Part shown: one piece after another, positions 1-5,386 of the stretch
Numbering within the stretch: the stretch's first letter is position 1
How the letters are laid out: every line of letters begins with the position of its first letter
DNA from: Puniceicoccaceae bacterium
GTDB taxonomy: Bacteria; Verrucomicrobiota; Verrucomicrobiia; Opitutales; Coraliomargaritaceae
DNA: 5,764 nucleotides
Assembly: GCA_003566795.1 (NCBI GenBank)
Contig: PXBU01000007.1
Location: 1-5,764 of the forward strand
Reading direction: 5' to 3'
Notes under the pieces: model-generated
The model's database searches: none
What the model saw: the letters and a program-made list of their open reading frames with translations, nothing else
Told to the model about the DNA's origin: nothing
Position numbers and translations under genes: made by a program

Positions 1-84
1 GAGGAGGTCATGGCGTTGTTGGATATCGAAGCACCTTTTGCTGAAGTAGTGGACGTCGAGACGATGGGAGGTGACGATGACTGA
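1..84 (+). CDS. 3' end of an upstream gene, product unknown (possibly another antiporter subunit)
   Basis: The first reading frame is open from base 1 and ends at a TGA at 82-84, giving 27 residues that finish in an acidic tail (ETMGGDDD). An internal ATG at 10 follows an AGGAGG at 2-7, but the 2-nt spacing is too short for a normal ribosome site, so I read this as the tail of a longer gene entering from the left. The last 8 bases (ATGACTGA) overlap the start of the next gene, a common arrangement between subunits of one operon. By context it could be a MrpC-, MrpB- or MrpD-type subunit, but the tail has no motif that identifies it. The function is inferred from position only. Confidence 0.55.
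   Translation, partial: EEVMALLDIEAPFAEVVDVETMGGDDD
66..72 (+). promoter_or_regulatory. Ribosome binding site of the first large antiporter subunit
   Basis: A GGGAGGT motif ends 4 to 5 nt before the ATG at 77. It decides the start. A GTG in the same frame at 71 overlaps this Shine-Dalgarno sequence and so cannot use it, and the ATG two codons later has the right spacing. The site lies inside the last codons of the upstream gene, so translation of the two genes is probably coupled. Confidence 0.65.
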
Positions 85-1576
85 TCAGAGCTGGTTACTG
101 CCCGCCATCGTCGGCAGCTCGCTGGGGCCGGGGATACTGATCTTCTTCTTACGCGAGGAACAGGTGGCCCCGCGGATCGCGCTGAACCTGTTTGGCGCGA
201 TCCTGAAGGTCCTGCTGGTGGGCGTCGCGATGCACGGATTTTTCCAAGGCGAGAACTATGAGTTCCGCTATGCGATCGCGGTGGACCTGGAATTTCATCT
301 GCGGGTCGATGCCCTGGCTCTGCTCTTCTCCGTCCTGTCCAGTGTGCTCTGGCTGGTGACCACCTTTTACGCCATCGGCTACTTGAAAGGCTCCCCCAAC
401 CGGCGGCGTTTCTTCGGCTTCTTTAGCATCTGCGTCACCGCCAGCACCGGGATCGCGCTGGCGGGTAATGTCGTGACCTTCTTCATCTTCTACGAGTTCC
501 TCACCCTGGCGACCTATCCGCTGGTGGTGCACCAAGGGACCAAAAAGGCACTGGAAGCGGGCCGCACCTACCTCTTCTACACCATCGGGGGCGGCACCGT
601 GCTCTTCGTGGGAGTCGTCTGGCTCTTTGTATTGGCCGGATCCGTCGAGTTCGGGCAGACGGAGCTCTTGGGCGAGCTCTCGGGCGAGCAGCAATTGCAG
701 TTGATGTTACTCTTCTGCGTTATCCTGAGTGGCTTGGCGGTCAAGGCCGCGCTGGTGCCACTGCATGGCTGGCTACCCGCCGCGATGGTGGCTCCAGCCC
801 CAGTGAGTGCCCTGCTCCACGCGGTGGCCGTCGTCAAAGCGGGTGTGTTTGGTATCGTGCGTATCATTTACGATGTCTTCGGAATCGATCTGGTGCGGGA
901 TATGGGGATGCTGTATCCGCTGGCGGGGATAGCAGCCCTGACGATTGTGTTCGGATCGTTGCGCGCGATTGCGCAGGATGACTTAAAGCGGCGACTCGCC
1001 TACTCCACCGTCAGTCAGCTGGCTTATATCTCACTCGGCGTCGCATTAGGTGGCGGACTCGCAACTCTGGGAGCGCTGGTGCATCTGGTGCATCAGGGCG
1101 TGATGAAGATCACTTTGTTTTTCTGTGCGGGCATTATTGCGGAGACGGTAAAGGTTCACCGAATCAGCGAGATGAATGGCATCGGGCGACGCCTGCCGTT
1201 GACCATGGGGGCTTTCACCGTGGGGGCGCTGGGCATGATTGGACTCCCGCCGGTTGCCGGGTTTATCAGTAAGTGGTATCTCGGGCTGGGGGGACTGCAG
1301 GTCGGCTACGGCTGGGTGGTGCCGCTGCTGCTCCTGAGTAGCTTGCTCAATGCGATCTATTTTTTACCCATTCTCAAACGTGCCTGGTTCTGCCCGCCGG
1401 ATGGGGAATGGGAGACCCACCGCAGCTCCCCTCGCTGGGAGACTCCCGGCATGTTGCTGTTTCCCGCGTTGATCACTGCCGCCTTATCGGTCGCGCTGGG
1501 CTTATTCGCCGCAAGCGATTGGACGGTCGTCAAAATCGCGCTAGAAATCGTTGAATCCTGGTTTCCACATCCATGA
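77..1576 (+). CDS. Proton-conducting membrane subunit of an Mrp/Mnh-type antiporter (NuoL/MrpA-N/MrpD superfamily)
   Basis: This is a 499-residue polytopic membrane protein with about 13-14 hydrophobic segments, close to the usual MrpD length (about 490). It belongs to the antiporter-like family shared by complex I (NuoL/M/N) and Mrp Na+/H+ antiporters, and should form a proton or cation path in the inner membrane. Visible family residues are the TM5 glutamate E140 (FFIFYEFLTLATYPLVVH), TM7 lysine K223 (GLAVKAALVPLHGWLP), K254 in TM8 (LLHAVAVVKAG), the LKRRLAYSTVSQLAY segment from about 303, the TM11 motif HQGVMK with H339 and K344, and PPVAGFISK with K399. The PVSALLHA...VKAG signature is closer to NuoL and the N-terminal half of MrpA than to typical MrpD, yet the long MrpA C-terminal half is absent. 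ATG 77 was chosen for its GGGAGG ribosome site. Its stop overlaps the next start as ATGA. Family membership is firm; the exact subunit letter is not. Confidence 0.9.
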   Translation: MTDQSWLLPAIVGSSLGPGILIFFLREEQVAPRIALNLFGAILKVLLVGVAMHGFFQGENYEFRYAIAVDLEFHLRVDALALLFSVLSSVLWLVTTFYAIGYLKGSPNRRRFFGFFSICVTASTGIALAGNVVTFFIFYEFLTLATYPLVVHQGTKKALEAGRTYLFYTIGGGTVLFVGVVWLFVLAGSVEFGQTELLGELSGEQQLQLMLLFCVILSGLAVKAALVPLHGWLPAAMVAPAPVSALLHAVAVVKAGVFGIVRIIYDVFGIDLVRDMGMLYPLAGIAALTIVFGSLRAIAQDDLKRRLAYSTVSQLAYISLGVALGGGLATLGALVHLVHQGVMKITLFFCAGIIAETVKVHRISEMNGIGRRLPLTMGAFTVGALGMIGLPPVAGFISKWYLGLGGLQVGYGWVVPLLLLSSLLNAIYFLPILKRAWFCPPDGEWETHRSSPRWETPGMLLFPALITAALSVALGLFAASDWTVVKIALEIVESWFPHP

Positions 1577-3303
1577 TCCTGCTGACCATTATTCACCTAC
1601 CAATTCTACTGGCCTGCCTAATTCCACTAATGAGAAGGCAGCCGGTGCTCTGTGGCTGGCTGGGAGCCCTCGCCGCGCTACCAGCAGGTGTGCTCGCTTG
1701 GTCCGGGCTGCTCTGGCCGGAGCTACTGTTTCCTGATCTCTTCCTCGGCAGTGTGCTGGTATTGGACCCCTTGCGCTTGGTCTTCCTCGCGCTCACCGGC
1801 ACGCTCTGGACTACTGCCGGCTGGTATGCGCGCAGCTACCTGGCCGATGATACACAAGCCGAGCGCTTTCAATTCTTTTTCCTGCTGTCGATGGCCGGAA
1901 ACTTTGGCCTGATTCTGGCGGCGGACCTGATCACCTTCTATGGATTCTTTGTGCTGATGACCTTTGCCTCTTACGGCCTGGTGGTGCACAGCGGAAATCA
2001 GGAAGCGCACCGGGCCGGACGAATCTACATCATCATGGGTTTGATTGGCGAGGTGCTGTTGTTGAGTGCCATGTTCTTGGCCGTCGATGCCACTGGGGGT
2101 GAGCTGCGGCTGGATGCGATCGCGCCCGCAGTGGGCGAGAGTGCGCAGCGGGGACTGATCTGCACGCTGGCTTTCCTGGGCTTTGGCGTCAAAGCGGGTG
2201 CGATTCCGGTGTATTTTTGGCTGCCGCTGGCGCACCCGGTGGCCCCCACTCCCGCCAGCGCGGTGCTGAGTGGTGCAATGATTAAGGCCGGCCTGCTGGG
2301 TTGGCTGCATTTTTTACCGCTGGGTGAGCAGGCATTGCCCACCGGTAGTGCCGTGCTCATACTCCTCGGCTTTGGGGCCGCGTTCGGCGCTGTCGCCCTC
2401 GGCCTGTGCCAGCAAAACGCCAAAACGATTTTGGCCTACTCCAGTATCAGTCAGATGGGGCTGATGACCGTCCTGCTGGGGACCAGCCTCGCGCATCCTG
2501 CATTGTGGCCCGTGGCCGGGCCGACACTGGCACTCTTCGCCCTGCACCATGGTCTGGCCAAGGGCGCACTGTTTTTGGGCACCGGAGTGCTGCCGGTATG
2601 CCCGGTCCGTTGGCAGCGCTGGTTCTGGGCAGGAATGATCCTGGCGGCCCTGGCTCTGGCGGGTGCGCCGCTGACCAGTGGCGCACTCGCCAAATACGGT
2701 TTCAAGGAAATCATCTATCAGACCGATGGATCTTATGCGGGGCTCCTGCTTTTGCTGCTCTCGCTGTCGTCAGTAACGACGACCCTGTTGCTGGCCAAGT
2801 TTCTGCGGGTGCTCTGGCGTGGCAAGCCGCCGCCAGCCCATGGCAGCTTCCATGGACTGGGCATCCCCTGGGCCGCATTAATGCTCCTTGTCGCTCTCGG
2901 CCCTTACCTTGCGGTGGTTCATTTCAACCTGCCGCTGACCCTTCCCGAATACACCCCCGGGCTATGGCTGGACGGCCTATGGCCGATCGGATTGGCCCTT
3001 TTGATTTTGGTGTTCTTCCTGCGCTTCGCTCCCAAGACTTGGCGCACGGCGAGCGTGCCTCCCGGTGACGGAGTCGTCTTGTTCGAGCGGCTGATCACCT
3101 CAATCCGCAGTAAGATCCCTTTCAGCTGGGGCGATTGGTGGGACCACGAGTTTCTTAACTTTACCACCCTATCCGACCGGATTATTGATTTTGAATCGAC
3201 TCGTTCAGTGGTCAACCGCATCGAACCGCGTCTCGGCGTGTGGGCTGTGTTCGGATTTATCTTAATTAGTTTGATCCTTGGGTTCGTGCTACTGCTGTTA
3301 TAA
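1573..3303 (+). CDS. Second, longer antiporter-like membrane subunit (MrpD/NuoM-like), TM5 glutamate replaced by valine
   Basis: This is a 576-residue multi-pass membrane protein of the same superfamily as its upstream neighbour, with which it shares a 4-nt ATGA overlap. No clear Shine-Dalgarno precedes the ATG, so translation probably depends on the upstream gene. Retained family residues are K207 in TM7 (FGVKAGAIPVYFWLP), K238 in TM8 (VLSGAMIKAG), the AKTILAYSSISQMG segment (283-296), the TM11 stretch HHGLAK with H325, H326 and K330, and GALAK with K374. The TM7-8 loop (LAHPVAPTPASAVLSG) is of the NuoM/MrpD kind. In TM5, FYGFFVLMTFASYGLVVH aligns without gaps to FFIFYEFLTLATYPLVVH of the upstream subunit, but the key glutamate is V127 (codon GTG at 1951-1953). 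After the main membrane domain (to about 486), a polar segment (487-553) rich in amphipathic stretches leads to one last membrane helix (555-576). It is probably part of the same antiporter complex; whether it conducts protons is open. Confidence 0.88.
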   Translation: MILLTIIHLPILLACLIPLMRRQPVLCGWLGALAALPAGVLAWSGLLWPELLFPDLFLGSVLVLDPLRLVFLALTGTLWTTAGWYARSYLADDTQAERFQFFFLLSMAGNFGLILAADLITFYGFFVLMTFASYGLVVHSGNQEAHRAGRIYIIMGLIGEVLLLSAMFLAVDATGGELRLDAIAPAVGESAQRGLICTLAFLGFGVKAGAIPVYFWLPLAHPVAPTPASAVLSGAMIKAGLLGWLHFLPLGEQALPTGSAVLILLGFGAAFGAVALGLCQQNAKTILAYSSISQMGLMTVLLGTSLAHPALWPVAGPTLALFALHHGLAKGALFLGTGVLPVCPVRWQRWFWAGMILAALALAGAPLTSGALAKYGFKEIIYQTDGSYAGLLLLLLSLSSVTTTLLLAKFLRVLWRGKPPPAHGSFHGLGIPWAALMLLVALGPYLAVVHFNLPLTLPEYTPGLWLDGLWPIGLALLILVFFLRFAPKTWRTASVPPGDGVVLFERLITSIRSKIPFSWGDWWDHEFLNFTTLSDRIIDFESTRSVVNRIEPRLGVWAVFGFILISLILGFVLLLL

Positions 3304-3317
3304 TTTTTGAATTTATA

Positions 3318-3869
3318 ATGAAGCGTCACTCAGCAGACAGCGAACAAAATCCGGAGCCTCAGCTCTCGGATATCGTTCAGCCGGGAGCCCTCCACCCTTT
3401 CCCGTTGCGCCGTCCGGCGGCAGTGGCCGTTCGCTTGCTGGGATTCACCCTGCTCTGGTGGGCGATCTCGGAGGGTCGCTGGGAGGAGCCGCTGCTGATC
3501 CTCGTGATCATATTCATCGCCACTTTCTATTCACTCCGACTCTGGCCCCCGGGTGCCTGGCGGTGGCGACCGCTGCGGCTAGGCACATTTTTGCCCTATT
3601 TCTTCTGGCAGTCACTTTGCGGTGGCTTCGATGTGGCCCGGCGGGCTTTTCAACTCAAGCCTTCGCTCAGCCCGGAAATAATCGAGATAAAAGTGGACCT
3701 GCCCGCTGAATCCGCCTGCCTGTTTGCCTGGGTCGTCAGCCTGCTGCCGGGAACTGCTTGTATCCACAAAGATGGGACAACCTTCCAGATACACCTGCTC
3801 GACGCCGATTCCCGTGCTAAAGTGCAGAATTTGGAGGAACGGATGCAACTCCTTCTGCACAATGGATAA
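3318..3869 (+). CDS. mnhE: Na+/H+ antiporter subunit E (MrpE/MnhE family)
   Basis: This 183-residue protein matches the small MrpE/MnhE subunit, which supports assembly and stability of Mrp antiporter complexes in the cytoplasmic membrane rather than forming the main ion path. A hydrophilic N-terminal leader of about 30 residues precedes two close hydrophobic segments (about 34-50 and 57-72). A third follows at about 88-101 and runs into the family motif GGFDVARRAF (102-111). The soluble C-terminal domain then has the hallmark VVSLLPGT (139-146, usually S.TPGT) and IHLLD (158-162). It is somewhat longer than the usual 160 or so residues because of the leader and a short C-terminal helix. The ATG at 3318 lies 14 nt after the stop of the preceding subunit in A/T-rich sequence without a Shine-Dalgarno, so reinitiation is likely. 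No later ATG would keep the first membrane helix. MrpF and MrpG, which often follow MrpE, are absent here. Confidence 0.92.
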   Translation: MKRHSADSEQNPEPQLSDIVQPGALHPFPLRRPAAVAVRLLGFTLLWWAISEGRWEEPLLILVIIFIATFYSLRLWPPGAWRWRPLRLGTFLPYFFWQSLCGGFDVARRAFQLKPSLSPEIIEIKVDLPAESACLFAWVVSLLPGTACIHKDGTTFQIHLLDADSRAKVQNLEERMQLLLHNG

Positions 3870-3888
3870 TGCCTCTGCGGCTAATCAT

Positions 3889-3916
3889 TTGAATTGGGTG
3901 CAACAGTTTAAATACT
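3889..3916 (+). promoter_or_regulatory. Weak sigma-70-like promoter candidate for waaA
   Basis: TTGAAT at 3889-3894 (4 of 6 matches to TTGACA) and AATACT at 3911-3916 (4 of 6 to TATAAT) are 16 bp apart in an A/T-rich stretch about 120 bp before the waaA start. Position supports a promoter, since waaA differs in function from the preceding operon. Matches this weak are common by chance, so this is only a candidate. Confidence 0.2.
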
Positions 3917-4010
3917 AAGTTTCGGCCTCTACGATTACTTGAGTGCCATGACCGCCAACGGCTCTGGAAATCTAAATTATGGATTTTAGCCAGCATTTTC
4001 CCTTCTCAAT

Positions 4011-4037
4011 GCTTCGATTTCAGATTGGAATCGAAGT
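4011..4037 (+). promoter_or_regulatory. Hairpin immediately before the waaA start codon
   Basis: CTTCGATT (4012-4019) is perfectly complementary to AATCGAAG (4029-4036). The stem can extend inward by a T-G and a C-G pair (4020/4028, 4021/4027), leaving a 5-nt loop, and outward by one G-T pair. The right arm contains the only purine-rich stretches (GGAA 4027-4030, GAAG 4033-4036) in a ribosome-site position before the ATG at 4040. If the stem forms in mRNA it would hide the site. There is no T-run after it, so it is not a typical terminator. The regulatory role is inference. Confidence 0.4.
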
Positions 4038-4039
4038 TA

Positions 4040-5356
4040 ATGATATTGCTGTATCGAATTTTCTTTCTTCCGGCGCTCCTGCTGGCACTGCCCTATTATC
4101 TTTTTCGGATGTGGCGGCGCGGTGGCTACCGCAAAGACTTCCAGCATCGTCTGGGCCGATTTCGCCGCCTGGAACAACCTCGGGGGGATAAAATTCGGAT
4201 TTGGCTGCAAGCAGTCAGCGTCGGCGAAGTGCTGGCTATTGGCCCCTTGATCGAGGCACTGCAACGAAAAGGCAGGATCGAGGTCATTCTGACCACCACT
4301 ACCAGCACGGGCTACGCCGAGGCAAGAAAACGCTATGCGAACCATGTCCACAGTATCGGCATCTTTCCCCTTGATTTTTGGCTTTTTTCTCGCCTGGCCT
4401 GGAAACGCATCCAACCGAGTGCCATCATTATGACAGAGAGCGAACTCTGGCCGGAACATCTTCACCAGGCCCAGGCGTGGGGTATCCCCGCCTATCTCGT
4501 CAATGCCCGCATGTCGGACACCAGCTTTAAGCGCTACCAAAAATTACCAACTCTAACCTGCCGCCTGCTGAATAAATTCAGAGCTATCTTTGCCGCCAGT
4601 GAACTTGACGCATCCCGCCTACAAGAGCTGGGCATGCCAGCTGAACAAGTGCAAATGGTCGGCAGCATCAAAATCGACGTACCCCTGCCCGAGCGACTGG
4701 ATTCGCAGGAACGCTCTGAGCTATGCAAGGAACTCGGTTTTCCACCGCCGGATGATAGTGATTCACTGGTCTTATTGGGTTCCTCCACCTGGCCGGGGGA
4801 AGAATCCGCTCTGATCGATATCGTTTCCGCGCTGCGCTCCAGCGGGATGGATGTGCGCCTGCTGCTGGTGCCCAGGCATGCCGAGCGTCGGGCCGAAATC
4901 AAACGCCTACTGGAGCAACAAACTCTCCCCTGGCACCAACGCTCCAGCGGGCCTGTGCCTACCCATGAGGTTGCCATCCACCTGGCCGACACCACTGGCG
5001 AACTCAGCCGCCTCACGCAGGTGGCAGATCTCGCCTTTATCGGAAAAAGCTTGCCCCCAAACAAGGGTGGCCAAACGCCCATCGAAGCAGCTGGTCTGGG
5101 AGTGGCCACCCTGATGGGACCTAAAATGAATAATTTTAAGGTCATCACCGACATGTTGGTGAAAGCGGGTGCCGCACAATGCGTCAACAACGTGGACGAA
5201 CTTAAAGCTAAAATCGCTGTCCTACTAAAAGACCGCGAGCAGCGTGAGGCAATGGGCCGGGCCGGGCGGGCATGGCACCAGCAGAACCGGGGCAGCAGCC
5301 AGCGAATCGCCGACGCAATCTCGACCGACCTCGGGCTGACCTCGGACTCCGGGTGA
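4040..5356 (+). CDS. waaA: 3-deoxy-D-manno-octulosonic acid (Kdo) transferase, WaaA/KdtA, GT30 family
   Basis: The product (438 residues) transfers Kdo from CMP-Kdo to the lipid A precursor, the first step of LPS core assembly, on the cytoplasmic side of the inner membrane. A hydrophobic N-terminal anchor (about 1-24) is followed by a basic RMWRRGGYRKDFQHRLG segment. The N-terminal GT-B domain has WLQAVSVGE, whose E63 matches the catalytic glutamate of the family, TTTTSTG (85-91), TESELWP (132-138, second conserved acidic site), and VNARMSDTSFKRY. The C-terminal, CMP-Kdo-binding domain has GSSTWPGEE (247-255), VPRHAER (277-283), DTTGEL (317-322), GKSLPPNKGGQTPIEAA (335-351) and GPKMNNF (360-366). 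Length is normal for the family (about 420-440). ATG 4040 gives the usual short N-terminus. A TTG at 4025 would add five residues but lies in the hairpin and lacks a ribosome site. Mono- or bifunctionality cannot be read from the sequence. Confidence 0.95.
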   Translation: MILLYRIFFLPALLLALPYYLFRMWRRGGYRKDFQHRLGRFRRLEQPRGDKIRIWLQAVSVGEVLAIGPLIEALQRKGRIEVILTTTTSTGYAEARKRYANHVHSIGIFPLDFWLFSRLAWKRIQPSAIIMTESELWPEHLHQAQAWGIPAYLVNARMSDTSFKRYQKLPTLTCRLLNKFRAIFAASELDASRLQELGMPAEQVQMVGSIKIDVPLPERLDSQERSELCKELGFPPPDDSDSLVLLGSSTWPGEESALIDIVSALRSSGMDVRLLLVPRHAERRAEIKRLLEQQTLPWHQRSSGPVPTHEVAIHLADTTGELSRLTQVADLAFIGKSLPPNKGGQTPIEAAGLGVATLMGPKMNNFKVITDMLVKAGAAQCVNNVDELKAKIAVLLKDREQREAMGRAGRAWHQQNRGSSQRIADAISTDLGLTSDSG

Positions 5357-5386
5357 TCAATTAACCTGTTCGCAGGTTTTCACCCG
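5350..5386. terminator. Two-part palindrome between convergent genes, candidate shared terminator
   Basis: An outer 7-bp stem, CGGGTGA (5350-5356) with TCACCCG (5380-5386), encloses an inner 6-bp stem, AACCTG (5363-5368) with CAGGTT (5373-5378), with a TTCG loop. The stems are separated by 6 nt on the left and 1 nt on the right. The outer arms contain the stop codons of waaA (TGA 5354-5356) and of the opposite-strand transposase gene (TCA 5380-5382). On the plus strand the inner stem is followed by only two further Ts, and on the minus strand by AATT, so the U-tract is weak. A REP-like element is an alternative given the adjoining gene, but no GTAG tetranucleotide flanks it. Confidence 0.4.

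Larger units (their letters stand above)
3870..4039 (+). other. Intergenic region between the antiporter operon and waaA
   Basis: These 170 bp are A/T-richer than the flanking genes. I see no credible gene: the only short frames (for example ATG 3948, 13 codons) lack a ribosome site. No stem followed by a T-run is visible after mnhE, so the operon has no obvious intrinsic terminator. The region holds a weak promoter-like pair, an imperfect direct repeat (GCCTCTGCG at 3871-3879 and GCCTCTACG at 3925-3933) and the hairpin before waaA listed separately. Confidence 0.6.

Noticed and set aside
662..690. 12-bp tandem-like repeat with GGGCGAGC at 670-677 and 682-689
   Set aside because: It encodes LGELSGEQ in a loop of the first subunit and is imperfect with only two units. 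It is compatible with chance codon use.
149..694. Long minus-strand open frame (181 codons) opposite the first antiporter subunit
   Set aside because: It lies wholly inside a gene with clear family motifs. Its product is rich in charged residues and Gln/Gly without a recognisable fold, which is the usual shadow of a membrane-protein gene in G/C-rich DNA.
1723..2310. Minus-strand open frame of 195 codons opposite the second subunit
   Set aside because: It is antisense to conserved membrane segments, lacks a ribosome site and has a composition typical of antisense shadows.
2406..3068. Plus-strand open frame of 220 codons inside the second subunit
   Set aside because: It is in an alternative frame of a gene with full-length homology. 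The product is rich in Ala, Gly, Arg and Pro with no motif.
3948..3989. 13-codon open frame (ATG 3948) in the gap before waaA
   Set aside because: No Shine-Dalgarno precedes it and the peptide has no feature to support it. A leader peptide role could not be argued from the sequence.
4534..5190. Minus-strand open frame of 218 codons opposite waaA
   Set aside because: It is antisense to catalytic and nucleotide-binding motifs of waaA; the Ser/Arg-rich product is typical of a shadow frame.
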